Below are positions 17,051-26,320 of a stretch of DNA of 64,000 bases, piece by piece. Source of the DNA: Exiguobacterium flavidum (GTDB lineage Bacteria > Bacillota > Bacilli > Exiguobacteriales > Exiguobacteriaceae); NCBI RefSeq assembly GCF_003344535.1, contig NZ_QPKS01000001.1, positions 294,037-358,036 on the forward strand, given 5' to 3'. Within the stretch, counting starts at the first letter, position 1. Each line of letters opens with the position of its first letter. Under the pieces are notes generated by a model. The model was not told the origin of the DNA. It made no database searches and saw nothing but the letters and a program-made list of their open reading frames with translations. The position numbers were made by a program, and so were the translations under genes.

Positions 17051-17252
17051 GTTCCTTCATTCAAAAGAAGTGTGATGCCGCACGCCCCGGAGAATGGCTC
17101 TTTTTTTGATAGTCAGTCCTAGCTGCTCGCTGTCTTTCGATTTGAATGCACGCGCACACAAAAGAGTTTTCCCTAAAAAACGCATGCACTGAACGAATAT
17201 TCATGTTAACATTGGAAGATATTTCTAAAATCCATACAAACAGGAGAAAACT

Positions 17253-17774
17253 ATGCGAAGAATCATGCTGATCGGCTCGGGCGGCTCGGGTAAATCGACC
17301 CTTGCCCGAAAACTCGGCGACCGTCTCGCCCTCCCCGTCCATCACCTCGATATGCTCATGTGGCGCCCGGGATGGGAACTCTTGCCTAGAAGTGAACAAA
17401 CAGCAGTCCAGTCCCGACTGATCGATGAGAAACAATGGATCATCGACGGCAACTACAGCGGCTCGATGGACATGCGAATCGCAGCGGCCGATACGGTCAT
17501 CCTGCTCGACATCAACCGGGTGATCTGTGTGTACCGTGCGCTCAAGCGGACGTGGACTTATCGCAACACATCCAGACCGGACATGAACCCGGGATGCGAG
17601 GAACGATTCGACCTTCACTTCCTCAAGTGGATCTGGGACTACAAAAAAAGAAATCTTCCGGCTGTGCTTGAGATGCTCGGACAATTACCCGCGGACAAAC
17701 GTGTCATCATCTTGAGGTCGGCGAAGGAAGTTGATTCCTTCCTCGAAGACGTCGAGAAGCGTGAAGCGGGATGA
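17253..17774 (+). CDS. P-loop kinase-like protein (FlaR/adenylate-kinase-like)
   Basis: A 173-residue P-loop NTPase often annotated as a DNA topology modulation protein FlaR, a name with weak support. Walker A is GSGGSGKST at residues 8-16; HHLDMLMWRPGW and WIIDGNYSGS are conserved blocks of this group and suggest a small-molecule kinase fold with a lid (RTWTYRNTSRPDMNPGCEERFD, in parts). The substrate is unknown. AGGAGA precedes the ATG. It stands alone and ends at a two-way terminator shared with uvrC. Confidence 0.8.
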   Translation: MRRIMLIGSGGSGKSTLARKLGDRLALPVHHLDMLMWRPGWELLPRSEQTAVQSRLIDEKQWIIDGNYSGSMDMRIAAADTVILLDINRVICVYRALKRTWTYRNTSRPDMNPGCEERFDLHFLKWIWDYKKRNLPAVLEMLGQLPADKRVIILRSAKEVDSFLEDVEKREAG

Positions 17775-17783
17775 AACAAAGAA

Positions 17784-17821
17784 AAAGCGGTCGCGTTCCT
17801 TTTCGGGACGCGACCGCTTTT
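17784..17821. terminator. Two-way terminator between the P-loop gene and uvrC
   Basis: AAGCGGTCGCGT / ACGCGACCGCTT stem with A residues on one side and T residues on the other. It serves both converging genes. Confidence 0.9.
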
Positions 17822-17835
17822 CATATGAAGACGAT

Positions 17836-19620
17836 TCATTCCTCGTTCGACTGACTCAAATACTCGGCGACCGTCTCCGCTAGCTTCTGCGGAAGTCCCG
17901 ATTCGACAAGCTGATCGATCGACGCCTTCTTCAGGCTTCGCATCGATCCGAAATGCCGGATCAGCTGCTGACGACGCTTCGGTCCTACCCCGGGGATTTC
18001 GTCAAGCAGTGACTTCGTCATCCCTTTCGAGCGGAGCGAACGGTGGAAGGTGATTGCGAACCGGTGGACTTCATCCTGCATCCGTTGCAGCAAATAGAAG
18101 GCGTTCGAACGGGGATTCAGTTCGACGACTTCCCCCTTCTCGCCGAACAGGAGCTGGCTCGTCCGGTGCTTGTCGTCCTTCTTGAGCGAACCGACCGGAA
18201 CGCTCATGCCGAGCTCATCCTGAATGACCTCGAGTGCGGCGTTCAACTGTCCGATCCCGCCATCGATCAGCACGAGATCCGGTAGCCGGCTTCCGTCGAG
18301 CAGAAGTCTCCGGTAACGGCGCCGGACGATTTCGCGCATCGATTCATAGTCATCCGGTCCTTGTACGGTCCGGATCTTGAACTTGCGGTACTCCTTCTTC
18401 AGCGGCTTTCCGTCTTCGAACACGACGAGTGCCGATACGGCGTCAGCCCCCTGGATGTTCGCGTTATCGATGATTTCGATTCGAGACAGCGGTTTGATCC
18501 CGATTGCTTCGCCGAGCTCCTCGACCGCCTGGATCGTCCGCTTGTCATCGCGCGCGAGCAATTCGAACCGTTCTCCGATTGCGTTCGCGGCATTTTTCGT
18601 CGCGAGATCGATCAACTTCTTCTTCTGCCCGCGCATTGGTGCATGGACCCGCACCTTGAGCGCCTCCCGGATCAATTCCTGATTGATGGCTGGCGGCACG
18701 TAGATTTCGCTCGGCAACATGTTCTTTTCATAGAACTGGACGATGAAGCTCTCGAGCTCCTCCTCCGCGCTTCCGTAGATCGGGAACAAGGAGACGTCAC
18801 GCTCGATCATCTTCCCGCCGCGCAGGAAGAAGACCTGGACGCACATCCACCCTTTGTCGACGTATATGCCGAAGACGTCGCGCGCCGTCAGGTCGGCCGT
18901 GATCATGTTCTGTTTGTTCATGATCGATTCGATCGAGCGGATCTGATCGCGCAACTCCCCTGCCCGTTCGAATTCCATCTCCTCCGCGGCAGTCGCCATC
19001 CGTGATTTCAAGGAGCTGACGAGTTCCTTCGTCTCTCCTGACAGGAACTTGCGAATTTCTGCGACGATCTCCTTTTGCTCCGGTTCGGTCCCGACAATCT
19101 CGCATGGTCCGAGGCACTGCCCGATGTGATAGTAGAGACAGAGCTTCTTCGGCATCGGTTGGCATTTCCGAAGCGGGTAGAGGCGATCGAGCAGACGCTT
19201 CGTCTCGTTCGCCGCGTAGGCGTTCGGGTAAGGCCCGAAATAATGTCCTCCGTCTTTCTTCAGTTTTCGTGTCGTGATCAGGCGCGGGTACGTCTCGTTC
19301 GTGATTTTCAAATAGGGATAGGATTTGTCGTCCTTGAGCATGATGTTGTACTTCGGGTCGTGCTTCTTGATCAGCGTCATCTCGAGCAGCAACGCCTCGA
19401 GTTCGCTCGCCGTGATGATATATTCGAAATCGCGGATGTCCGCGACGAGCCGTTCCGTCTTTAGATCGTGTGCCCCCGTGAAGTAAGAGCGGACTCGATT
19501 CTTGAGATTTTTCGCTTTTCCGACGTATATGACCTCGCCGAACTCGTTCTTGTGCAAATAACAGCCCGGTTCGTCAGGTAACAAGGCAAGTTTCGCCTTG
19601 ATATGTTCTTGATGTCCCAT
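17836..19620 (-). CDS. uvrC: UvrC, excinuclease subunit C
   Basis: Makes both incisions around DNA lesions in nucleotide excision repair with UvrAB. The 594-residue product has the GIY-YIG nuclease at the N-terminus ([25 protein letters not shown], residues about 19-43), the Cys-rich [26 protein letters not shown] part, a UVR domain ([13 protein letters not shown]), the RNase H-like half with [11 protein letters not shown], and C-terminal helix-hairpin-helix repeats ([16 protein letters not shown]). The start chosen is [10 protein letters not shown] at 19620 after AAAGGAGAGAG; the frame is open to 19728. Synteny with trxA/etf is kept though two plus-strand genes lie between. Confidence 0.96.
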   Translation of the reverse strand: MGHQEHIKAKLALLPDEPGCYLHKNEFGEVIYVGKAKNLKNRVRSYFTGAHDLKTERLVADIRDFEYIITASELEALLLEMTLIKKHDPKYNIMLKDDKSYPYLKITNETYPRLITTRKLKKDGGHYFGPYPNAYAANETKRLLDRLYPLRKCQPMPKKLCLYYHIGQCLGPCEIVGTEPEQKEIVAEIRKFLSGETKELVSSLKSRMATAAEEMEFERAGELRDQIRSIESIMNKQNMITADLTARDVFGIYVDKGWMCVQVFFLRGGKMIERDVSLFPIYGSAEEELESFIVQFYEKNMLPSEIYVPPAINQELIREALKVRVHAPMRGQKKKLIDLATKNAANAIGERFELLARDDKRTIQAVEELGEAIGIKPLSRIEIIDNANIQGADAVSALVVFEDGKPLKKEYRKFKIRTVQGPDDYESMREIVRRRYRRLLLDGSRLPDLVLIDGGIGQLNAALEVIQDELGMSVPVGSLKKDDKHRTSQLLFGEKGEVVELNPRSNAFYLLQRMQDEVHRFAITFHRSLRSKGMTKSLLDEIPGVGPKRRQQLIRHFGSMRSLKKASIDQLVESGLPQKLAETVAEYLSQSNEE

Positions 19621-19649
19621 GAAGCTCTCTCCTTTCACCGTTTTCGACG

Positions 19650-19677
19650 TTGCGAAACAGGGTACATATCCTACAAT
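19650..19677 (+). promoter_or_regulatory. Candidate promoter of the flavin disulfide reductase-like gene
   Basis: TTGCGA (19650-19655), 16 nt, TACAAT (19672-19677), about 25 bp before the ATG. The region is shared with the divergent uvrC, for which no promoter is clear. Confidence 0.5.
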
Positions 19678-19702
19678 GATTATGACATAAGGAGGCACGA
19701 AG

Positions 19703-21031
19703 ATGCGTACATATGATTGCATCATCATCGGGACAGGGGCTGCCGGAACTCAGGCAGCCTATAAATTTGCAGAAAGAGGAAAGAAGGTCGCGGTCATCGA
19801 AAACTGGACACCAGGGGGAACATGTCCGCAACGCGGCTGTGATCCAAAGAAAATCCTGCTGTCTGCGAGCGAGGCGAAGGCCTCCGTCGAACGCATTCTC
19901 GGTTACGGACTGAAAGGACTCGTCTCGGTCGATTGGCGCCAGCTGATGGAGCGTAAGAATGAGTATACCCAGCCGGTACCGGAACAGACGACAGAAAAGT
20001 TGAAGGCGAACGGCATCGACCTCCTGTCGGCTTCTCCCCGCTTCCTATCGCCACAAGTCATCGAAGTCGACGGGGAGCAGCTGACCGCAGACCGCTTCCT
20101 GATCGCGACTGGTCTCAGACCACGTACGCTCGACATACCCGGCAGTGAGCGCATGATCACGAGCAATGAATTTCTCGATTTGAAGGAACTGCCTAGACGG
20201 CTCGTCTGCATCGGCGGCGGATACATCTCGTTCGAGTTCGCACATCTCGCAAGAATCGCTGGCGCCGATGTGACGATGTTGATTCGCTCGGAAGCGCTCA
20301 AGCAGTTCGACAAGGAGCTCGTCGGCGTCCTCGTCGAGGCGACTCGTTCACTCGGGATAGACGTCCGTTTCGAAGTCGAGCCTGTAAGCTATGAAGGGAA
20401 TGAATTGACGCTATCGACCGGGGAGGTTCTTCTAGCGGACGCCGTCTTGAATGCGACCGGCCGCGTCCCGAGCGTCGACGGGCTCGATCTCGAGAAGGCC
20501 GGCGTCGAGATGGGCAAGAGAGGCATCCGCGTCAATGAGCATCTCCAGACGTCAGTTGAACATATCTATGCTGCCGGTGATGTCGCTGAGAGCGGCAACC
20601 CTGCCCTGACGCCATTCTCTGGTACAGAAGGTCGGCTCGCTGCTGACAATATGCTTGAAGGCAACAAGCGGGAACGTGAGTTGATTCCTGTTCCGAGCCT
20701 CGTCTTCACCTCTCCGAACCTCGCAAAACTCGGCAAGTCGGAAGAAGAACTGAAGAAGGAAGGAATTCCATACTCCGGGAAATTTCTTGATACCTCAGAT
20801 TGGCAGGAGAACAAACGGATCAAGGATCAATGGTCGCGCGCCAAGATTCTGACCGGTGAGAACGAGGAGATTCTCGGCGCCCATTTCCTCGGTGTCAACG
20901 CAGCAGAACTCGCGAACCACTTCGCCTTCGCGATGCAGCACCGCATTCCCCGCTCCGCCATGAAACAGACGAGCTTCGCCTATCCGACCCCGGCGTCGGA
21001 TATCGCGATGCTGCTAGAACAAAGTGAATGA
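19703..21031 (+). CDS. FAD/NAD-linked disulfide oxidoreductase-like protein
   Basis: A 442-residue flavoprotein of the glutathione reductase/mercuric reductase group. It has the FAD site [13 protein letters not shown], the redox cysteine pair in [13 protein letters not shown] (CxxxxC), an NAD(P) site [15 protein letters not shown] and the second FAD motif [11 protein letters not shown]. The C-terminal catalytic pair HPTxxE of true disulfide reductases is replaced by AYPTPASD, so the usual proton-donor histidine is missing and the reaction is unknown. TAAGGAGG precedes the ATG at 19703. The stop overlaps an upstream ATG of the glyoxalase-fold gene, so the two are probably co-transcribed. Confidence 0.88.
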   Translation: MRTYDCIIIGTGAAGTQAAYKFAERGKKVAVIENWTPGGTCPQRGCDPKKILLSASEAKASVERILGYGLKGLVSVDWRQLMERKNEYTQPVPEQTTEKLKANGIDLLSASPRFLSPQVIEVDGEQLTADRFLIATGLRPRTLDIPGSERMITSNEFLDLKELPRRLVCIGGGYISFEFAHLARIAGADVTMLIRSEALKQFDKELVGVLVEATRSLGIDVRFEVEPVSYEGNELTLSTGEVLLADAVLNATGRVPSVDGLDLEKAGVEMGKRGIRVNEHLQTSVEHIYAAGDVAESGNPALTPFSGTEGRLAADNMLEGNKRERELIPVPSLVFTSPNLAKLGKSEEELKKEGIPYSGKFLDTSDWQENKRIKDQWSRAKILTGENEEILGAHFLGVNAAELANHFAFAMQHRIPRSAMKQTSFAYPTPASDIAMLLEQSE

Positions 21032-21042
21032 GAGGTGTTCGT

Positions 21043-21414
21043 ATGAAATATGGCTACACGATCCTCTATGTCGAGGACGCTGACCGGACGAAACATTTTT
21101 ACCGCGACCTGCTCGGCCTGTCGATTCGCGCCGAGCATGGCTCGTACGTCGAATTCGAGACCGGTTCGACCGTTCTCGCCTTCAATACCCGCGCCGAGGC
21201 GAAAGGCATCGTCCCGTACGATTTACCGGAAGGTCCCGCCAGGCAGACGCTCGAACTCGGATTCGTCACGGATCAGGTCGACGGGACGTATGACCGGTTG
21301 ATCGAAGACGGTGTCGAGAGTGTGCTCGCACCTACTGACAAGCCGTGGGGACAACGCGTCGCCTATGTTCTTGATCCGGACGGTCATCTGATCGAGCTCT
21401 GCAGCCCGATGTGA
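21043..21414 (+). CDS. VOC (glyoxalase/bleomycin-resistance fold) protein
   Basis: A 123-residue vicinal-oxygen-chelate protein with paired beta-alpha-beta modules: YGYTILYVEDADRTKHFYRDLLGL, then FVTDQVDGTYDRLIEDGV and AYVLDPDGHLIELCSP. Acidic and histidine residues at the usual metal positions (ELG, LIELC) suggest a metal-dependent enzyme, substrate unknown. The ATG at 21043 follows GAGAGGTG; an earlier ATG at 21028 overlaps the stop of the reductase-like gene. A terminator lies 8 bp downstream. Confidence 0.85.
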   Translation: MKYGYTILYVEDADRTKHFYRDLLGLSIRAEHGSYVEFETGSTVLAFNTRAEAKGIVPYDLPEGPARQTLELGFVTDQVDGTYDRLIEDGVESVLAPTDKPWGQRVAYVLDPDGHLIELCSPM

Positions 21415-21421
21415 CCGTATG

Positions 21422-21462
21422 AAAAAAAGCTCCAGTGCCGAGATAAGCACTGGAGCTTTTGT
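21422..21462 (+). terminator. Terminator after the VOC gene
   Basis: AAAGCTCCAGTGC / GCACTGGAGCTTT stem followed by T residues. Confidence 0.9.
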
Positions 21463-21471
21463 GCTTTAAAG

Positions 21472-21496
21472 GTTTAACAGAGCAGAGATAGGGAAC
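21472..21496 (+). promoter_or_regulatory. Sigma-B (general stress) promoter of the dehydrogenase gene
   Basis: GTTTAA (21472-21477), 13 nt, GGGAAC (21491-21496). This matches the sigma-B consensus GTTTAA-N12-15-GGGWAW. No sigma-A promoter is evident in the gap. Confidence 0.8.
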
Positions 21497-21527
21497 AATT
21501 TTCATATTGAAAAAGGAGGAATCAGTC

Positions 21528-22412
21528 ATGACTCAATCCAGCAACCCGCTCGACAAGTTCTACAATGAGAAGTTCCCGAAGCAGTACCAGGAGGCACCGG
21601 CCGTTCAGGCGAAGATGGAACCTGTCCCGGACTGCGGCGAGGAGAGCTACGTCGGCTCAGGCAAGCTGACCGGCAAGAAAGCGCTCGTCACGGGCGGCGA
21701 CTCCGGCATCGGACGCGCGGCGGCAATCGCCTATGCACGTGAAGGCGCGGACGTTGCACTCAACTACTTAGCGGAGGAGCAGCAGGACGCTGAAGAAGTG
21801 AAAGCGCTGATCGAAGCCGAAGGACGAAATGCCGTCCTCATCCCGGGCGATCTGAGTGACGAGGCGTTCTGTGCGGAACTCGTCGAGCGCGCGAACGCGG
21901 AACTCGGCGGAATCGATATCCTCGCCCTCGTCGCAGGCAAGCAACAGGCGGTCGAAGATATCCTCGACCTGTCGACGGAACAGCTCCGCAAGACGTTCGA
22001 AATCAATGTCTTCTCCCTATTCTGGGTCGTCAAGGCCGCACTCCCCCTCCTGAAGGAAGGTGCCTCGATCATCACGACGAGCTCCGTCCAAGGGTACAAC
22101 CCGAGCGAGAACCTGCTCGACTACGCGTCGACGAAGTTCGCGATCAACGGCTTCACGCGCGGTCTCGCGAAACAAGTCGCGAAAAAAGGAATCCGCGTCA
22201 ACTCGGTCGCTCCCGGACCGATCTGGACGCCGCTCCAAATCTCTGGCGGACAGCCGAGCGAGAACATCCCGGAGTTCGGTCAGGAGACACCGCTCAAACG
22301 AAGCGGACAGCCGGTCGAGCTTTCGAACGTCTATGTCTTCCTCGCAAGCGACGATGCAAGCTACGTGACTGCGCAGGTATATGGCGTCACGGGCGGGATC
22401 GAACTCGCCTGA
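21528..22412 (+). CDS. General-stress short-chain dehydrogenase (YhdF/YdaD-like)
   Basis: A 294-residue NAD(P)-dependent oxidoreductase. It has the long N-terminal extension typical of the YhdF/YdaD/YghA group ([19 protein letters not shown]), the nucleotide site [12 protein letters not shown], and the active-site serine and YASTK (tyrosine and lysine). The usual NNAG is changed to ALVAGK. AAAGGAGGAATC lies before the ATG at 21528. The sigma-B promoter in front agrees with the stress regulation of its Bacillus relatives. The substrate is unknown, perhaps an aldehyde or alcohol. Confidence 0.88.
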   Translation: MTQSSNPLDKFYNEKFPKQYQEAPAVQAKMEPVPDCGEESYVGSGKLTGKKALVTGGDSGIGRAAAIAYAREGADVALNYLAEEQQDAEEVKALIEAEGRNAVLIPGDLSDEAFCAELVERANAELGGIDILALVAGKQQAVEDILDLSTEQLRKTFEINVFSLFWVVKAALPLLKEGASIITTSSVQGYNPSENLLDYASTKFAINGFTRGLAKQVAKKGIRVNSVAPGPIWTPLQISGGQPSENIPEFGQETPLKRSGQPVELSNVYVFLASDDASYVTAQVYGVTGGIELA

Positions 22413-22423
22413 ATGTTCATATC

Positions 22424-22447
22424 GCCCCTCCTCGCGAGGGGTTTTTT
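22424..22447 (+). terminator. Terminator after the stress dehydrogenase
   Basis: CCCCTC / GAGGGG stem with a CTCGC loop and six T residues. Confidence 0.88.
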
Positions 22448-22459
22448 AGTTCCAGGAAC

Positions 22460-22497
22460 AAAAAAATCGGACAGACCCTTGAAGGGACTGCCCGATT
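22460..22497 (-). terminator. Terminator after trxA
   Basis: Minus strand ATCGGGCAGTCCCTT / AAGGGTCTGTCCGAT stem and seven T residues. Confidence 0.9.
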
Positions 22498-22508
22498 GTA
22501 TTTGATGA

Positions 22509-22817
22509 TTATGCTTGCTCGACGAACTCTTTCAAAGCGTCCTTCGGCATGAAGCCCATCGTCTTACTGACAGGTTGGCCGTTTTTGAAGAGGACGAGCG
22601 TCGGGATGCTTTGGACTTGGAATTGTCCAGCGACCGCAGGATGCTCATCGACGTCGACTTTGACGATTTTGAGATCTGCCATGTCAGCGTCGAGTTCTTC
22701 AAGAACTGGCGCGATCATGCGGCAAGGTCCGCACCATGGTGCCCAGAAATCAACGAGTACTGTACCTTCAGAAACATCTTGTGCGAATGATTGACTAGTT
22801 GCGTGTACGATTGCCAT
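22509..22817 (-). CDS. trxA: Thioredoxin
   Basis: Small dithiol protein that reduces ribonucleotide reductase, methionine sulfoxide reductases and other targets. The 102-residue product has the WCGPC active site at about residues 28-32, the buried aspartate of VDFWAPW and the cis-proline in SIPTL. TTTAGGAGG precedes the ATG. It is preceded by overlapping sigma-A-type and sigma-B-type promoter elements and a leader hairpin, and followed by its own terminator, so it is monocistronic. Confidence 0.97.
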   Translation of the reverse strand: MAIVHATSQSFAQDVSEGTVLVDFWAPWCGPCRMIAPVLEELDADMADLKIVKVDVDEHPAVAGQFQVQSIPTLVLFKNGQPVSKTMGFMPKDALKEFVEQA

Positions 22818-22840
22818 TTAAAAAAACCTCCTAAATGTAT

Positions 22841-22912
22841 GGATACGATGGTGCGTATCCGTTGTTGTTCTGACCTGAGTATAGCATACCCGGAAATAGA
22901 GCCCAACGAAAC
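22841..22912 (-). promoter_or_regulatory. trxA control region: overlapping sigma-A and sigma-B elements and inverted repeat
   Basis: On the minus strand TTGGGC, 17 nt, TGCTATACT (-10 at 22878-22883) is an extended sigma-A promoter. Overlapping it, GTTTCG (22907-22912), 15 nt, GGGTAT (22886-22891) fits sigma-B. Between these and the ribosome site, GGATACG / CGTATCC (22841-22860) forms a perfect 7-bp inverted repeat with a 6-nt loop in the leader. Confidence 0.6.
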
Positions 22913-22940
22913 TGCTCACACCATCGTCCCCGGCCTTACG

Positions 22941-23696
22941 TCACCGCGCCGTCCATCCCCCGTCGGCTACGATGATGTGGCCGTTGACGAAGCTTGCGTC
23001 GTTGCTCGCGAGGAACAAGGCGACGCCAGCAATCTGATCAGCTTCCGCCGTCAGCGACTGTCCAGTCTGCTGGATGATTTCCATCCCGAGCGGATCCGGT
23101 GCTGTGATCGTCTCTCCGATATGGGTGTTGACAGCACCTGGCGCGATCCCATTGACACGGATCTTCCCGTCCTTGCCATGGGTAACCGCCATGTTTTTCG
23201 TCAAGCCGATCAGTCCGTGTTTCGACGCGACATAGGCAGCCCCCCCGCGCGCCCCGAACAGGCCACCAATCGAGGCATTGTTGATGATGACGCCTTCCTG
23301 AGCCTCCGTCATCACCTTGAGCGCAGCACGCGACAGCTTCATCGGTCCGGTCAGGTTGACCGCGATGACCTTGTCCCACGTCTCGTCATCGAGCGATCCG
23401 ACCGTCTTGAAATTATCCATGATGCCGGCGTTGTTGACGAGGATCGAGAGCTTTCCGTATGCCTTCATCGTCTCATCGACGAGACGCTCTACGTCCTCCT
23501 CTTTCGCGACGTTCGCGAGCACTCCGATTGCAACTCCTCCGGCTTCCTCGATTTCCGAGACGACACGCTTCAGGTTCGCCTCATTCAAATCGGCTAAGAC
23601 GACCTTCGCCCCTTCCTTCGCGTAGCGTTTCGCGATCGCTTCTCCCATGCCTGAACCCGCGCCTGTGACGATTGCGACCTTGTCCTGTAGCTTCAT
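22941..23696 (-). CDS. Short-chain dehydrogenase/reductase (FabG-like)
   Basis: A 251-residue NAD(P)-dependent oxidoreductase with the classical motifs TGAGSGMGEA, NNAG, and the SxxxK/YxxxK site (INNASIGG then YVASKHG). C-terminal ASFVNGHIIVADGGWTAR is typical of the FabG/glucose-dehydrogenase group. The physiological substrate is not clear. The start at 23696 follows GGGAGGAAAAATC; the frame open to 23723 adds residues without support. It lies between etfA and trxA, where B. subtilis has no gene. Proximity to fatty-acid genes may be coincidental, since a terminator separates it from etfA. Confidence 0.85.
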   Translation of the reverse strand: MKLQDKVAIVTGAGSGMGEAIAKRYAKEGAKVVLADLNEANLKRVVSEIEEAGGVAIGVLANVAKEEDVERLVDETMKAYGKLSILVNNAGIMDNFKTVGSLDDETWDKVIAVNLTGPMKLSRAALKVMTEAQEGVIINNASIGGLFGARGGAAYVASKHGLIGLTKNMAVTHGKDGKIRVNGIAPGAVNTHIGETITAPDPLGMEIIQQTGQSLTAEADQIAGVALFLASNDASFVNGHIIVADGGWTAR

Positions 23697-23799
23697 GATT
23701 TTTCCTCCCATGACGAATGGCACGACACGATGAACATCACTTTCTTCTTCCCTGAAAAATTCAGCCGCTAACAGGATCAGGAAATTTTCACGAGAAAAT

Positions 23800-23827
23800 G
23801 AAAAACTCCCCGGCGTTTGCCAGGGAG
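23800..23827 (-). terminator. Terminator after etfA
   Basis: Minus strand CTCCCTGGC / GCCGGGGAG stem with a short loop and five T residues. Confidence 0.82.
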
Positions 23828-23834
23828 CAGAGAA

Positions 23835-24797
23835 TCAATGGACGAGCATTTTCTTGAACTCGGCAGTCAGGAGAGGAACGACGTCGAACAGATCTCCGAC
23901 GATACCGTAATCCGCTACCGAGAAGATGTTCGCTTCCGGATCCTTGTTGATTGCGACGATCACCTTCGCGTTCGACATACCGGCGAGATGCTGGATTGCT
24001 CCCGAGATGCCGCATGCGATGTAGAGGTCAGGTGTGACGACCTTGCCAGTCTGCCCGATTTGGAGTGCATAGTCGCAGTAGTCCGCGTCACACGCGCCGC
24101 GTGAAGCACCGACTGCCCCGCCGAGAAGGTCCGCAAGCTCCTGAAGCGGCGCGAAACCATCTGCGCTCTTGACGCCGCGTCCGCCGGCGACGATGATTTT
24201 CGCTTCCGACAGGTCGACTCCGCCTGTCGCTTTCCGGACGACTTCCTGAACGATCGTCCGAAGGTCCTTCAGCTCGACATCGACTTTCTCGATCGCCGCA
24301 TCAGAAGTCCCTTCCGGAAGCGCATCGATGTTGTTCGGACGGACCGTGAAGAGAAGACGGCCTTCTGATACTTTCACCTTCTCGAACGCTTTACCTGAAT
24401 AGATCGGACGGACGAACATCGCGTCTGCGCCAGAGCCTTCGATCGTCGTGACGTCACTGATCAGACCGGCCTGCAGTTTCGCGGCGATCTTCGGCGAGAG
24501 ATCCTTGCCGAGCGCAGTGTGTCCGAAGACGATCACTTCCGGGTTCTCGCGTTCGATCAGCTGAAGGAACACTTGCCCGTATCCGTCCGGTGTATAGTGC
24601 GCGAGCTTCGCATCCTCGACGACGAGGATTTTTGACGCGCCGCGCGTCTTGATTTCGTTTGCGAATGATTCGACCTGCTCTCCGACGAGTGCGACGACGA
24701 CGTCGTCCGCCACCTGCTTCGCAGCAGCGATTGCTTCTAGAGATACATTACGAAGACTTCCATCACGCGTTTCCGCGAGTACGAGTGCTTTTGTCAT
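23835..24797 (-). CDS. etfA: Electron transfer flavoprotein alpha subunit
   Basis: With EtfB accepts electrons from acyl-CoA dehydrogenases and passes them to the quinone pool during beta-oxidation. The 320-residue product has the FAD-binding C-terminal domain with [24 protein letters not shown] and the signature [16 protein letters not shown], and the acidic end [20 protein letters not shown]. It starts 13 bp after etfB. Last gene of fadR-etfB-etfA. Confidence 0.96.
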   Translation of the reverse strand: MTKALVLAETRDGSLRNVSLEAIAAAKQVADDVVVALVGEQVESFANEIKTRGASKILVVEDAKLAHYTPDGYGQVFLQLIERENPEVIVFGHTALGKDLSPKIAAKLQAGLISDVTTIEGSGADAMFVRPIYSGKAFEKVKVSEGRLLFTVRPNNIDALPEGTSDAAIEKVDVELKDLRTIVQEVVRKATGGVDLSEAKIIVAGGRGVKSADGFAPLQELADLLGGAVGASRGACDADYCDYALQIGQTGKVVTPDLYIACGISGAIQHLAGMSNAKVIVAINKDPEANIFSVADYGIVGDLFDVVPLLTAEFKKMLVH

Positions 24798-24810
24798 CTT
24801 GAATTCCCCC

Positions 24811-25584
24811 TTAGACTACTTTCGCTTCATTCCGAAGCAAGGATGCGAGTTCTGCCGCTTGTGCCGCCAAGTCACCTGACAGGATCTTTCCTGCCGCCTT
24901 CGCAGGCGGGAGGAAGCGCTCGACCGTCTCGATGCGCGGTGCGAGTTCATCCTCATCCATGTCGAGGTCCGACAGTTCGAGTTCCTCGAGCGGTTTCTTC
25001 TTCGCCTTCATGATGCCGGGAAGGCTCGGATAGCGCGGCTCATTGAGTCCCTGCTGTGCCGTGACGAGCAATGGGAGCGACGTCTTGATGACTTCCGTGT
25101 CCCCTTCCGAATCCCGTGTGATGACAGCGTCCGTTCCGTTCAATTCAAGCTTCGTGATCGTCGTGACGTAAGGAATATCAAGAAGTTCCGCGACGCGAGG
25201 TGCTACTTGCCCGCTTCCTCCGTCGATCGCGACGTTACCTGCGATGATCAGGTCGACCGTTTGCTCCTTCAGGTAGCCGGCGATGACTTCTGAGATCGTG
25301 AAGTGATCCGCTTCTTCGATGTCATCCTCGATCGAGATCCGAACCGCCTTGTCAGCCCCCATCGCAAGCGCCGTCCGAAGCTCCTTGTCCGCGTCCTCCG
25401 GCCCGACGGTCAGCACCGTCACTTCGCCGCCTTCCGCGTCACGTACGCGAATCGCTTCCTCGACTGCATATTCGTCATACGGGTTGATGATGAATTCAGC
25501 ACCGTCCTCGTCGATGCGCCCACCGTCGAGCTGGATCGCCTCTTCCGTATCGAACGTTCTCTTCAGAAGTACATAGATCTCCAT
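24811..25584 (-). CDS. etfB: Electron transfer flavoprotein beta subunit
   Basis: Forms the Etf heterodimer and binds AMP. The 257-residue product begins MEIYVLLKRTFDTEE and includes INPYDEYAVEEAIR, the DLIIAGNVAIDGGSGQVAPRVAELL block (in parts) and the recognition-loop region LPLLVTAQQGLNEPRYPSL. AAGGGGGATT precedes the ATG at 25584; the frame open to 25623 crosses the control site. B. subtilis has fadB between fadR and etfB; here the gap is only 82 bp and holds a promoter with a cre. Confidence 0.95.
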   Translation of the reverse strand: MEIYVLLKRTFDTEEAIQLDGGRIDEDGAEFIINPYDEYAVEEAIRVRDAEGGEVTVLTVGPEDADKELRTALAMGADKAVRISIEDDIEEADHFTISEVIAGYLKEQTVDLIIAGNVAIDGGSGQVAPRVAELLDIPYVTTITKLELNGTDAVITRDSEGDTEVIKTSLPLLVTAQQGLNEPRYPSLPGIMKAKKKPLEELELSDLDMDEDELAPRIETVERFLPPAKAAGKILSGDLAAQAAELASLLRNEAKVV

Positions 25585-25615
25585 TTGAATAATCCCCCTT
25601 TGATCAGTTAGCTTG

Positions 25616-25656
25616 ACCATCATTCATCGTTGTATCCGCTTACATCTTTTCTTCAA
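25616..25656 (-). promoter_or_regulatory. Internal etfB promoter with cre and FadR half-site
   Basis: Minus strand TTGAAG (25651-25656), 16 nt, TACAAC (25629-25634). The cre TGTAAGCGGATACA (25631-25644) lies over the spacer and -10 and matches the looser consensus WTGNAANCGNWNNCWW fully. TGAATGATGGT (25616-25626) follows and is identical to one half of the operator in front of fadR. This predicts glucose repression of etfBA apart from fadR. Confidence 0.6.
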
Positions 25657-25666
25657 GGAAAAGGGC

Positions 25667-26245
25667 TTAACTCAGCCCTTTGACAAGCATGCGGTGGATT
25701 CCCGCCTTCGTGTCCATCAAGTCATATTTGAAGCCGCTTGCCATCCAGCTCGTGACGACCTCATCGATCGTCCCGAACACCATCTGGCGTGCTAATCGGT
25801 GATCGAGATCCTGTGCAAACTCCCCTGCCTTCATCCCATGCAGGATGACCCGGTCGATCAAACGCAAATAAGGTTTCAGGACGCCCGCGATTTTCAAGCG
25901 CATCTCCTGATTCGATTGTCTCAGTTCGATCTGCGTCACCACCGCCAGATCATAGTCGGCAGACAGTTGTTCGAGATGAGACTCGATCAATGCTTCCAGC
26001 TGAGATGTCGCCTTCTCTTCCTTTGCGATTTGGGCTTCCGAGTACTCGATGAAACTACCCATCTTCGCTTCGAACAAGGAGATCAGGAGATGTTCCTTGT
26101 TCTTGAAATAAAGATAGATCGTACCGTCCGCGACGCCTGCTTCCTTCGCGATAGCTGTCACCCGCGCTCCATGATACCCATGTTCTGCGATGACCTTCAC
26201 TGCCGCATCGATGATACGGTCACTCTTTGAAATGCTTCTCTTCAT
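25667..26245 (-). CDS. fadR: FadR, TetR-type repressor of fatty-acid degradation
   Basis: Represses beta-oxidation genes and is released by long-chain acyl-CoA. The 192-residue product matches Bacillus FadR: a helix-turn-helix ending GVADGTIYLYFKNKEHLLISLF (in parts, about residues 36-57), the VVTQIELRQSN segment and LARQMVFGTIDEVVTSW. The ATG at 26245 follows TTAGGAGC. A near-perfect operator overlaps its own promoter, so it should be self-regulated. It forms an operon with etfBA and is downstream of lcfA. Confidence 0.93.
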   Translation of the reverse strand: MKRSISKSDRIIDAAVKVIAEHGYHGARVTAIAKEAGVADGTIYLYFKNKEHLLISLFEAKMGSFIEYSEAQIAKEEKATSQLEALIESHLEQLSADYDLAVVTQIELRQSNQEMRLKIAGVLKPYLRLIDRVILHGMKAGEFAQDLDHRLARQMVFGTIDEVVTSWMASGFKYDLMDTKAGIHRMLVKGLS

Positions 26246-26269
26246 GACGTTAGCTCCTAACAAGAAAAA

Positions 26270-26320
26270 TGAATGATGGTTCATTCATATTTATTCTACC
26301 ACGGCACACCCTGCTGTCAA
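26270..26320 (-). promoter_or_regulatory. fadR promoter with FadR operator
   Basis: Minus strand TTGACA (26315-26320, overlapping the lcfA stop), 16 nt, TAGAAT (26293-26298). The 18-bp palindrome TGAATGATGGTTCATTCA at 26270-26287 has perfect 7-bp arms and fits the Bacillus FadR box TGAATGA-N4-TCATTCA. It covers the expected transcription start. Confidence 0.85.

Noticed and set aside
17051..17252. A terminator after the nucleotidyltransferase-like gene
   Set aside because: There is a run of T residues near 17100-17107 but no adequate stem before it, so no terminator is called in this 200-bp gap.
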